A stretch of 33,825 bases of DNA from Clostridiales bacterium (GTDB lineage Bacteria; Bacillota; Clostridia; Oscillospirales; QAMX01). A model generated the notes under the pieces. The model saw nothing but the letters and a program-made list of their open reading frames with translations, was not told where the DNA came from and did no database searches. The position numbers were made by a program, and so were the translations under genes. The stretch covers positions 1 through 33,825 of the forward strand of contig JAAZBA010000059.1 of assembly GCA_012514045.1 (NCBI GenBank), read 5' to 3'. Below, piece by piece: positions 18,373 through 25,322 of the stretch. Each line of letters opens with the position of its first letter. Within the stretch, counting starts at the first letter, position 1.

Positions 18373-19977
18373 TTAGTCCTCCACAGCTAATTTATTTAAG
18401 ATTTCAAGCGTTTCTTCTACGAGCTCCTGACCGCCCTCAGCGGAAACAAGATTGCAGAACATGGATGCGGAATAGCCCTTGCCTTCCACACCACGCTTGG
18501 TGGCGAGATAGGAGCCGCCGCCCATACCGGGCTGGCCGGCAAGTTGAACGATGAAGGTCTGTTCGAAGGGACTTCTCGCCTGAATACGGTGCATATAGTC
18601 CATATACAGCTCGAAACGGTTCGAAGCGAAGGCGATGTCGCCGATTCTGATAACGTGCATCTCCATCGGGAGCTTTGGGTTCTCTTTCTGTGTCTCGTAG
18701 CGCTTGATGACGCCCAGATAGCGGTTTCTCTGTCCCTTGAGGTTGGAATTGCGCTCAAGATTGAGACGCGGAGAACCGTGATCAAAGCTGTACGGAATGT
18801 CCTTTATAGCGTCAAGCTGGGCTTTACAGAATTCGTATTCCTCGTCGGTTATGATCCTGCGGCTCAGCTCAACTGTCTTTACCACATGCGTAATAGGAGC
18901 CTCTTTGCGGATGTCATTTTTTGCCCAGGCGAGAGTTTCCTCGAAAGCGAAGGCGACTCTCTCGGCTATATCGCGGCGCTCAAGAGCCTCGACATTCTTC
19001 GGGATATCCTCCTCGGTGAACTCATCGCCGTACTTGAGCGCGAAGCGGCGCAGGCGGGCTTGCTTGTACATGAGAAGATGGGGAGACAGGTCACCGCCGG
19101 CGGCGCACTGTCCGAGAATCATGATGTCCTCGCCGAATTTTGCGCGTACCGCTTTTCTTATGTCGTGCCAGTAGTCTGCTGTCAGTCTTATGCGGGACTC
19201 GCCTTCAGAATTCTGTGAAGGGCAGGGGATATTGATGATGGCGCCGGTCAGCTTGTCGTTTGCGTCAAAGGTGAACATGAGGTTGACAAAGTGGTCGGCT
19301 CCCGCCTCAAAGTGGCTGAACTGGTCATCATTGGTGTTGCCGTACATGACCGCGTGACCGTGGAGAGAGGTCAGCGGGTTGAGGACGGTCGTGGGGCGCT
19401 TGCCGAAGTCATCAAAATAGACGGTTCTGCGGCTGTGCGAAACGACAGCGTAGCTGTAGCCATAGCTGATTCCCGCTTCGGCACGCTTCTCATACGCTTC
19501 GCAGATAGCCTCAGCGGCTTTGTCGGAAAGAAAATCGCGGTACTTATCGCTGGAGCCGAACTCCATACCATCTCTCGGAACGCCCATGAGGGAGGTGGGG
19601 ATGTAGTCATCGAGCATCTTCTGAAGCTCTTCAGGCGTGTACTGCTCCTTGATGGTCTCGTCTATCTCGCCGCCGTCGTAGTAGTGGCTGGGCGCTGTGT
19701 GCTGATGCATGGCGGACGCCAGAATTTTCATAACAGGGATAGCGGGGTTCTTGCGGCGAACTTTGCCGCGGATCTCGTCGAGCAGAAAACAGCGGATAAC
19801 AACAAGATCCATCGACAGGAATATGGCGATGTCGTTGTCGTCCTCTACAACGAGCGCGGTAGTTGTGATGGGGTCAATTATTTTCTCGGAGATACGCATC
19901 TCAAATGTACCGGGGATGTATACGGGACAATCCGGCGTCACATCGCGCTGAGCCCAGCCGATTCTAAGCTTTCCCAT
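18373..19977 (-). CDS. Neutral/alkaline ceramidase-like hydrolase, copy 5 (subgroup A)
   Basis: A 534-aa paralogue and the first of the five in transcription order. It has ASAMHQHTAPSHYYDGG (first His motif MHQH rather than THxH), SLHGHAVMYGN, AGGDLSPHLLMY, RFELYMDYMHRIQARSPF and GGSYLATKR. Residues corresponding to all four zinc ligands and the serine can be found. The ribosome site AGAGGT is 9 bases before the ATG. A stem-loop separates it from the upstream oxidoreductase-like gene. Confidence 0.8.
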   Translation of the reverse strand: MGKLRIGWAQRDVTPDCPVYIPGTFEMRISEKIIDPITTTALVVEDDNDIAIFLSMDLVVIRCFLLDEIRGKVRRKNPAIPVMKILASAMHQHTAPSHYYDGGEIDETIKEQYTPEELQKMLDDYIPTSLMGVPRDGMEFGSSDKYRDFLSDKAAEAICEAYEKRAEAGISYGYSYAVVSHSRRTVYFDDFGKRPTTVLNPLTSLHGHAVMYGNTNDDQFSHFEAGADHFVNLMFTFDANDKLTGAIINIPCPSQNSEGESRIRLTADYWHDIRKAVRAKFGEDIMILGQCAAGGDLSPHLLMYKQARLRRFALKYGDEFTEEDIPKNVEALERRDIAERVAFAFEETLAWAKNDIRKEAPITHVVKTVELSRRIITDEEYEFCKAQLDAIKDIPYSFDHGSPRLNLERNSNLKGQRNRYLGVIKRYETQKENPKLPMEMHVIRIGDIAFASNRFELYMDYMHRIQARSPFEQTFIVQLAGQPGMGGGSYLATKRGVEGKGYSASMFCNLVSAEGGQELVEETLEILNKLAVED

Positions 19978-20022
19978 AATAAATTACCTCTTTCTTTCGT
20001 CATTATTTGTAAGGATATGGAA

Positions 20023-20069
20023 ACTGAGCCGCAGTTATGATGTTGCAAACATAATGATTACGGCTCAGT
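20023..20069 (-). promoter_or_regulatory. Intercistronic stem-loop upstream of ceramidase-like copy 5
   Basis: ACTGAGCCG (20023-20031) and CGGCTCAGT (20061-20069) form a perfect 9-bp stem with a 29-base loop that can pair further (TATG/CATA). On the minus strand only UUUCC follows, which is a poor U-tract. It could act as a weak terminator or mRNA processing site that lowers expression of the ceramidase-like genes relative to the two upstream genes. Confidence 0.45.
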
Positions 20070-20082
20070 ATTTTACTATTAT

Positions 20083-21165
20083 TTAGTTGATGCGCGGGAC
20101 ATCAAGCCATACATGGCCCTGTACGGCGGCCTCATGGGCGATAAGTCCGGGGATTGTAAGCTCCATCGCCACGTCGACAGTCGTATACGGCTCCTTGCCG
20201 TACTGGACATAATCGAGGAACGCCTGAGAGATAAAGTAGTCGCTCGAGCCATGTCCGCCGGCAGCGAAAAGCGGCGCGTCAACAGCGGTCTGGTTTGAGA
20301 TGATGGGAATGGTGTTGCTGTATTTTGGATCGCTGCCCTCGAAGTAACGGCGGCCTTCGCCCTCGAAGCTGTGACGGGAAGCCTCGAGAGAGCCCTTCGT
20401 ACCGTAGATGTTGTAGGTTACAAGGCTGGGCTCACGCGGGGTGACCTGGCTGCGGCAAATTTTGACGATTCTGCCCTGCTTTGTTTCAAACAGCGCGACC
20501 TGCATATCGATAGTGGACGGCCACAGACCTTCCTGGATAGTGTTTTTGTTGCCCCAGGCGGTAGCCTTGGTTATGTAGTCACCGTTGCCGATAAGGAACA
20601 TTATCGGACCGAGGCAATGGGTGCAGTAGTGTATCGGCGGACGGTAGGTACGCCAGAATGTCTCACCGGTCTCGTTGTCGATGAGAAGATTTCTGATGTC
20701 ATGGATGTACTCACCCTCAGCGTAATGGATGTTTCCGATCTTGCCTGCGTCGATGTACTTCTTCCACTGCTGGATATAATCGTAATAGATATAGTTCTCG
20801 GCGAGCATATACTTCGCCGTTGAGCGTTTTGCGGCATCATAGATTGCCTGGCAGCCTTCGATGGTGTTCGAAGCTGTAACTTCGCTGAATACATGTTTGC
20901 CTGCGTCGAGAGCCTTTACGGTCTGCTCGGCGTGGAAGGGGATAGGTGTTCCGACAACGACGGCGTCTATGTCGGCATTGAGAAATTCATCGAAATCTGT
21001 AAAACACTGGTTATCGGCAAGATTGCAGTCCTTGGAAGACTGCTCAAGGCTCGTCTCGTTGAGGTCGCAGATAGCGGTTATCTCAGAGCGATCGCCTCTG
21101 CCGAAATTCTTCATATAATTGCCGCCGCGGCGAATGCCGACTACGCCAACCTTCAATTTATCCAT
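20083..21165 (-). CDS. Gfo/Idh/MocA family protein, GH109-like (copy 2)
   Basis: A 360-aa protein with an N-terminal Rossmann fold (KVGVVGIRRGG) and the Gfo/Idh/MocA C-terminal domain. The usual catalytic EKP of the sugar dehydrogenases reads SEVTAS here, so the lysine is absent. It carries ENYIYY (from Glu123), EYIHDIRN and YCTHCLGP (Tyr180, His183), which resemble the NAD-dependent alpha-N-acetylgalactosaminidases of family GH109. It is closely similar to the gene upstream (21,201-22,283) with few gaps. The ribosome site GAGGAGG is strong. Function is inferred: a cytoplasmic NAD-dependent glycosidase or a sugar oxidoreductase. Confidence 0.78.
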   Translation of the reverse strand: MDKLKVGVVGIRRGGNYMKNFGRGDRSEITAICDLNETSLEQSSKDCNLADNQCFTDFDEFLNADIDAVVVGTPIPFHAEQTVKALDAGKHVFSEVTASNTIEGCQAIYDAAKRSTAKYMLAENYIYYDYIQQWKKYIDAGKIGNIHYAEGEYIHDIRNLLIDNETGETFWRTYRPPIHYCTHCLGPIMFLIGNGDYITKATAWGNKNTIQEGLWPSTIDMQVALFETKQGRIVKICRSQVTPREPSLVTYNIYGTKGSLEASRHSFEGEGRRYFEGSDPKYSNTIPIISNQTAVDAPLFAAGGHGSSDYFISQAFLDYVQYGKEPYTTVDVAMELTIPGLIAHEAAVQGHVWLDVPRIN

Positions 21166-21200
21166 AGTTTATGCTTCCTCCTCTTTTAATACTTCCGTTC

Positions 21201-22283
21201 TCAGTCAGTGAAATGCGGAACATCGAGCCATACGTTGCCCTGTACGGCAGCCTCGTGGGCGATAAGTCCGGGAAGAGTAATCTCCATGGCGCGGTCGACA
21301 GTCGTCGGAGGAGTCTTGTCGAACTGGATGAAATCAAGAAACGCCTCGGAAAGATAGTAGTCGCTTGTTCCGTGACCGCCCTTGGCGTAATCGGGAGCCT
21401 CGATCTCGGTCTGATAGCAGTTAATGAGCTTGCCTCTGTGGGTATCCTCGCCCTCAAAGTAACGGGAGCCGACGGTCTCGCCGCCGTGACGGGTGTTCTC
21501 GAGGAAGCCCTTGGTACCGTAAACACTGTAGTAAACGGTGTGCGGCTCGGGACGCGGGGTGACCTGGCTGCGGCAAATCTTAATGCCTCTGCCTTTCTTC
21601 GTCTCAAATAGCGCGACCTGCATATCGATGGTGGAGGGCCACAGACCTTCCTGGATGGTGTTCTTGTTGCCGCTGGCGGTAGCCTTGACGATGTAGTCGT
21701 CATCGCCTATGAGGTACATAAGCGGGCCGAGGCAGTGGGTGCAGTAATGTATCGGCGGTCGATATTTACGCCAGAAGGTCTCACCGGAATCGGTGTTAAT
21801 AAGAAGATTTCTGATGTCGTGGATGTACTCGGCTTCGGCATAGTGGATGTTTCCAATCTTGCCAGCGTCGATATACTTCTTCCACTCCTTGATGAAATGG
21901 AAATAGATGTAGTTTTCCGCGAGCATATACTTAGCCTTGGAGCGCTTCGCGGCGTCATAGATAGCTTTGCAGCCCTCTACGGTGTTGGCAGCGGTGACCT
22001 CGCTGAGGACGTGCTTGCCAGCGTCGAGAGCCTTTACACTTTGTTCGGCATGGAAAGGAATGGGTGTTCCGACAACTACGATATCAACATCGGTGTTGAT
22101 AAACGCATCGTAATCAGTGAACACCTGATTGTCTGAGAGATTAAGATCCTTGGAGACCGCCTCGAGTCTCTTCTCGTCGAGGTCGCAGATAGCGGTGACC
22201 TCGGTGCGCGCGTTCCTGGCATACTTCATCATGTAGGAACCGCCGCGGCTGACGCCAACCACGCCTACCTTCAACTTGCCCAT
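21201..22283 (-). CDS. Gfo/Idh/MocA family protein, GH109-like (copy 1)
   Basis: A 360-aa paralogue and the first gene of the seven-gene minus-strand operon. The Rossmann loop is VGVVGVSRGGS (about 6-16). Residues 94-98 read SEVTA in place of an EKP motif. Glu123-Asn124 (AENYIYF), His155-Asp156 (YIHDIR) and Tyr180-Cys-Thr-His183-Cys-Leu-Gly-Pro follow. These match the GH109 pattern better than inositol or glucose dehydrogenases. The ribosome site is AAGGAGGAG. Its promoter is at 22,359-22,387. An ordinary NAD-dependent dehydrogenase cannot be excluded. Confidence 0.78.
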   Translation of the reverse strand: MGKLKVGVVGVSRGGSYMMKYARNARTEVTAICDLDEKRLEAVSKDLNLSDNQVFTDYDAFINTDVDIVVVGTPIPFHAEQSVKALDAGKHVLSEVTAANTVEGCKAIYDAAKRSKAKYMLAENYIYFHFIKEWKKYIDAGKIGNIHYAEAEYIHDIRNLLINTDSGETFWRKYRPPIHYCTHCLGPLMYLIGDDDYIVKATASGNKNTIQEGLWPSTIDMQVALFETKKGRGIKICRSQVTPRPEPHTVYYSVYGTKGFLENTRHGGETVGSRYFEGEDTHRGKLINCYQTEIEAPDYAKGGHGTSDYYLSEAFLDFIQFDKTPPTTVDRAMEITLPGLIAHEAAVQGNVWLDVPHFTD

Positions 22284-22358
22284 ACTTGCTTTCTCCTCCT
22301 TGTAAATATAGGGTTTATTTTACCATAGGAAAATATGTGTATATCGTCCTTACATTGC

Positions 22359-22387
22359 ATTGTATCATCTGCCGATGACGGTGTAAA
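22359..22387 (-). promoter_or_regulatory. Promoter of the minus-strand enzyme operon
   Basis: On the minus strand, TTTACA (22387-22382) and TACAAT (22364-22359) are separated by exactly 17 bases. The transcript would start near 22,352, about 70 bases before the first ATG at 22,283. The -35 is preceded by TGTTTAC, which makes a short direct repeat with it. The 26-bp element at 22,451-22,476 lies 63 bases upstream. Confidence 0.75.
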
Positions 22388-22450
22388 CAGTAAACAAGGC
22401 ACTTTAACTGTATTTTACGGACTAATGACAATGAAAGAATAATTTTCACG

Positions 22451-22476
22451 CTTGATAAAACGGACAAAGAGTGAAA
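22451..22476 (-). promoter_or_regulatory. Probable AraC-regulator operator, copy A
   Basis: Read on the minus strand, this 26-bp element shares 22 positions with the element at 25,055-25,080, including the block TTTGTCCGTTT and then ATCAA. It is 63 bp upstream of the -35 of the enzyme operon, the same distance as copy B from the transporter promoter. It lies just after the end of the regulator gene. A partial further copy (TTTCATTGT then GTCCGT) is at about 22,417-22,436 on the same strand. Confidence 0.65.
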
Positions 22477-22490
22477 AAAAGGAACGAATT

Positions 22491-24620
22491 CTATTTTCTG
22501 TATTGACCCGGAGCCACGCCAAAAACTTTCTTAAAAGCCTTATAGAAGGTGTTTGCGGAGTTGAAACCGCACTTGGCGGCAATGTTCGCGACCGATTCTC
22601 CGGTGTTCGTCAGAAGCTCCAGCGCTTTCTCCATCCTTAGATGCTCAAGGTACTCGGAGAAGCCGTATCCGGTGAAGTCCTTCACGATTCTGCCGACCTG
22701 CTTGGTGGAGATAGAGAACTTGTCGGCGATAAGCCCGGCGTACAGATCGGGATTCTGAAAGTTTTCCTCGATATATGTCACAAGGCTTTCCTTGTAGCTT
22801 TTAGCGCTGACAGATTTTTTCGTGCTGCCCGAAAGCTCCAGGCAGATATCCCCAAGTCTGGAAAACTGCTCGGCGGCGGGACGCAGATCATCGTATATAG
22901 GAAGAAATACATCGCGCTCACGTCTCTGCTCGTAGACCAGCATCGCGGGAACGCTTCGCAGAGCATAGTAGAAACTCTTTATCGTTTCAATATCTTCTCC
23001 CGCCGTCGCAACAGCCTGCGTTATTACCTCAAAAATTCTTTCGACCTCGCTGAGGTTATTCCTTTTTATCGCGGCATTGAGTGAATTGATGACAGGGGCG
23101 ATTGCCTCGTCTGACGGTGTCGTTTCGGAGCTGTCCCTCGGTTCAAGATAGCGAAGTGTACCGGGCGCATCGGGAGCGTACGCCTGTGTCTGCAGAAATA
23201 CACGCCGCACATTTACAGCGCCCGTGAACACTTCGGACACAACCACACGCAAATTTTCGTAGGGACTTATGAGCCTGTCAAATTCAGCGTTTTTTTCTGC
23301 TTCGAAAAGCGCGGCAAGACAGTTGGAGTTAATTCGGACGACCGTTATATCATCGCTGTCAAGCATAGGCATAAGACTTTCCGCCGTTAAACCGCTTGTA
23401 TCTGTATTGATTATGGCAAGGCGGGAGGGACGATCGAACATATTATCCGACCGTATAGCGGCTTCATACGCGCCGCCTAGCATGGCGTTGAGAAGCGTAC
23501 TTGAGCGAAGACAGCGTCCCGTCTCACGAAGCGAGGAGCGCAGTTCGTTGTTTGATATGGTGAGCTCCGCCGACACGCGGCGCAGGAAATCGAATTCATC
23601 GATACTGTTGCGCATCGTGTAGTCGCCGCGGCTTTCCTTTACAAGCCTGTATATGGGACGGTACGTGTAGAACGAGAGCACCAATACCATAAATACTCCG
23701 ACGAGCAGCATAACAATAATATATGTGAAAATAATGCGTTTTAGAGGCGCCGCCTCCTCTATGAAATAATCATCGGGAATACTGACGCTGATTTTTGCTT
23801 TAGCTACGGGTATATCATATGTATATACCGAAAACCGCTCCGTTCCCGCTGCCCCATAGGAGGTAAGCACGCTGCCGGAGTAATCTGTGACAGTGATATA
23901 CGAGTCTTCAGGGAGGTTTTCAAAGCCAAAAAGCTTCTCTAACTTTGACATCGGATATAAGGCGCAGAAGGTGGCAGTGCCGCGGTTCGGGCGCGTGACA
24001 AAAGTAAGGCAATCGACCTCTGCCACATTGTCAAGATATGCGTTTTTAATCGGCGATTGGGGTAAAAAACCCTGAGTCTCTGAGCGGGAAATCACAAGCG
24101 AGCTCATCTCGGCGCCTGTTTTCCCGCGATAGACCATAAATTTCCCGAAGAATTCGTTTCGGTCCATGTAGATGGAATTTAGGGATATTACCTTGGAATT
24201 GTTGTGAAAGAGTATAAATAGCTCCTTGACGCCTTCGATGCTTGAAGCGCAGCTTGCAAGCTGTCTTCTAACGTTGATTAGGCTGTAAATGTCCTGCGAT
24301 GTAAAGCGTTCGTCGGTAAGGGAACGAAGCATAAGAAAATCACCCGGAGGTATGGAATTATTGATGTTCATCACAGTTTCCAGCGACATTGTGAAACGCT
24401 CTGCGCCCGTGTCCAGTATAAGCTCGCAGTCGTGACGCGCTTCGCGGTCAACAACCTTTATCGCCGTTCTGTATATCGGTACGGAGAAGACAATGATGAT
24501 GGAAAGGACAATGAAATATAAGACAATGTAACGATACAGGACTGACTTTCCGCGTCCATGGCGGGGTTTTACGATACTATTGTCTGTATTTTCAATATCT
24601 TCGCTGATTTTTCGAGGCAT
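22491..24620 (-). CDS. Membrane-bound AraC-family sensor-regulator
   Basis: A 709-aa regulator. Residues 1-25 are charged. A first membrane helix is at about 27-48 (LYRYIVLYFIVLSIIIVF), then a roughly 240-residue extracytoplasmic sensor domain, a second helix at about 297-318 (IIFTYIIVMLLVGVFMVLVL), a cytoplasmic linker, and a C-terminal AraC domain with two helix-turn-helix motifs (about 610-709, SVANIAAKCGFNSANTFYKAFKKVFG). This architecture is that of the B. subtilis YesS/YtdP type, which commonly controls adjacent oligosaccharide transporters. The ribosome site GGAAGGGAG precedes the ATG. Its position between the enzyme operon and the transporter operon, and the shared operators, make it the likely regulator of both. 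Confidence 0.87.
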   Translation of the reverse strand: MPRKISEDIENTDNSIVKPRHGRGKSVLYRYIVLYFIVLSIIIVFSVPIYRTAIKVVDREARHDCELILDTGAERFTMSLETVMNINNSIPPGDFLMLRSLTDERFTSQDIYSLINVRRQLASCASSIEGVKELFILFHNNSKVISLNSIYMDRNEFFGKFMVYRGKTGAEMSSLVISRSETQGFLPQSPIKNAYLDNVAEVDCLTFVTRPNRGTATFCALYPMSKLEKLFGFENLPEDSYITVTDYSGSVLTSYGAAGTERFSVYTYDIPVAKAKISVSIPDDYFIEEAAPLKRIIFTYIIVMLLVGVFMVLVLSFYTYRPIYRLVKESRGDYTMRNSIDEFDFLRRVSAELTISNNELRSSLRETGRCLRSSTLLNAMLGGAYEAAIRSDNMFDRPSRLAIINTDTSGLTAESLMPMLDSDDITVVRINSNCLAALFEAEKNAEFDRLISPYENLRVVVSEVFTGAVNVRRVFLQTQAYAPDAPGTLRYLEPRDSSETTPSDEAIAPVINSLNAAIKRNNLSEVERIFEVITQAVATAGEDIETIKSFYYALRSVPAMLVYEQRRERDVFLPIYDDLRPAAEQFSRLGDICLELSGSTKKSVSAKSYKESLVTYIEENFQNPDLYAGLIADKFSISTKQVGRIVKDFTGYGFSEYLEHLRMEKALELLTNTGESVANIAAKCGFNSANTFYKAFKKVFGVAPGQYRK

Positions 24621-24664
24621 ATCGCAATCTCCCTTCCATCAGTTTTGAAACGGTTTATTAAATA

Positions 24665-24693
24665 ATTATACCATGTAATTTGAAGATTTTGAA
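24665..24693 (-). promoter_or_regulatory. Promoter of the AraC-type regulator gene
   Basis: On the minus strand, TTCAAA (24693-24688) and TATAAT (24670-24665) are 17 bases apart, and the -10 is extended (TGGTATAAT). It is about 45 bases upstream of the ATG. A diverged copy of the operator lies about 27 bases further upstream, suggesting possible autoregulation. Confidence 0.65.
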
Positions 24694-24720
24694 GTCTTTT
24701 TTTTAATAAATTTTCCTAAA

Positions 24721-24744
24721 AGTCATTATTTTCCGTTTTGTCAC
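24721..24744 (+). promoter_or_regulatory. Possible diverged operator, copy C
   Basis: This segment keeps TCATT, TTT, TCCGTTT and TCA in the same order as operator copies A and B, with one base deleted in the centre. It is just upstream of the regulator's own promoter. The match is weaker and could be chance. Confidence 0.35.
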
Positions 24745-25054
24745 TCTCTGATTTGGGATATATACACTAAAAACTCAAGCATAAAGAGCTATACCGATTG
24801 CCCCGAGATAACATGGACTGCTTACACGAGATATGAAGGGGCAAGCGGGACTACTGTTATCGCCTGTTTCCTTAAACAAACAGTTCGCCCGGTAGAGAAT
24901 TGCTCTCCAATCAAACAATTTAAGCCACAGCCGCTGAATAAGACGCACCTGCATAGTCCGTGAGTCGTTGTCTTCGATTTGGGACAATGTTCAACGTGCT
25001 CTTAATACTTCCTGCCAAAGATTTCCTTATTTGTTCAACATAGATTTTCTGTTT
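24745..25054. other. Non-coding gap between regulator and transporter promoters
   Basis: No convincing gene is seen in this 310-base stretch. Two minus-strand frames (70 aa at 24775-24987 and 46 aa at 24920-25060) are open but lack ribosome sites and recognisable motifs. A 9-base direct repeat, GATTTGGGA, sits at 24,750-24,758 and 24,976-24,984. Between the repeats, several arms can pair: TTGCCCC with GGGGCAA, ATAACA with TGTTAT, and CTTAAA with TTTAAG. This leaves open a structured RNA or a small inserted element. Confidence 0.3.
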
Positions 25055-25080
25055 TTTCATTGTTTGTCCGTTTAATCAAC
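25055..25080 (+). promoter_or_regulatory. Probable AraC-regulator operator, copy B
   Basis: A 26-bp element (TTTCATTG, then TTTGTCCGTTT, then AATCAAC) matches copy A at 22 of 26 positions. It ends 63 bp before the -35 of the transporter operon. Downstream, CACACAAT is repeated with an 11-bp period at about 25,090-25,108, which may add further contacts on the same DNA face. Confidence 0.65.
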
Positions 25081-25143
25081 AGGCGAATCCACACAATCTT
25101 CACACAATGTCTCAACAGTAACGATATATGGCGCTATTTCATG

Positions 25144-25172
25144 TTTACTTTTGGGCAAAATGTCGATATAAT
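25144..25172 (+). promoter_or_regulatory. Promoter of the transporter operon
   Basis: TTTACT (25144-25149) and a perfect TATAAT (25167-25172) are separated by 17 bases. Transcription would start near 25,180, giving a leader of about 140 bases before the solute-binding protein ATG at 25,323. The weak -35 fits an activator-dependent promoter. Confidence 0.75.
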
Positions 25173-25322
25173 CATTATATAACCTAACGGACACGGCTGC
25201 CGGCGCATATGAGGGATTGGCGCAGTCTACAATTGACACAAGCTGTGTGTGATTATGTTTCGCCGTTCCCGAAATACAAGACCTGCAATTCCGTGTACGA
25301 ATATAATAAAGGAGTATATCCC

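Noticed and set aside
15606..20040. Long plus-strand open frames (for example 207, 224 and 249 aa) opposite the ceramidase-like genes
   Set aside because: They lie antisense to well-supported genes, recur at equivalent places in the paralogues, have no ribosome sites and show no recognisable domains. They follow from the codon bias of the real genes.
24745..25054. tmRNA, RNase P or 6S-like RNA in the gap before the transporter operon
   Set aside because: I looked for the conserved sequence marks of these RNAs and did not find them; only generic pairing arms are visible.
24920..25060. 46-aa minus-strand frame starting MKKQKIYVEQ
   Set aside because: Its start codon lies inside operator copy B, there is no ribosome site and no domain is recognised.
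25233..25261. TTGACA at 25,233 as a second transporter promoter
   Set aside because: The -35 is perfect, but no acceptable -10 hexamer lies 16-18 bases downstream, while the pair at 25,144/25,167 is complete.
25209..25322. Upstream in-frame start adding 38 residues to the solute-binding protein
   Set aside because: It would place the signal peptide inside the protein and has no ribosome site, whereas the ATG at 25,323 follows AAAGGAG and starts a standard lipoprotein signal.
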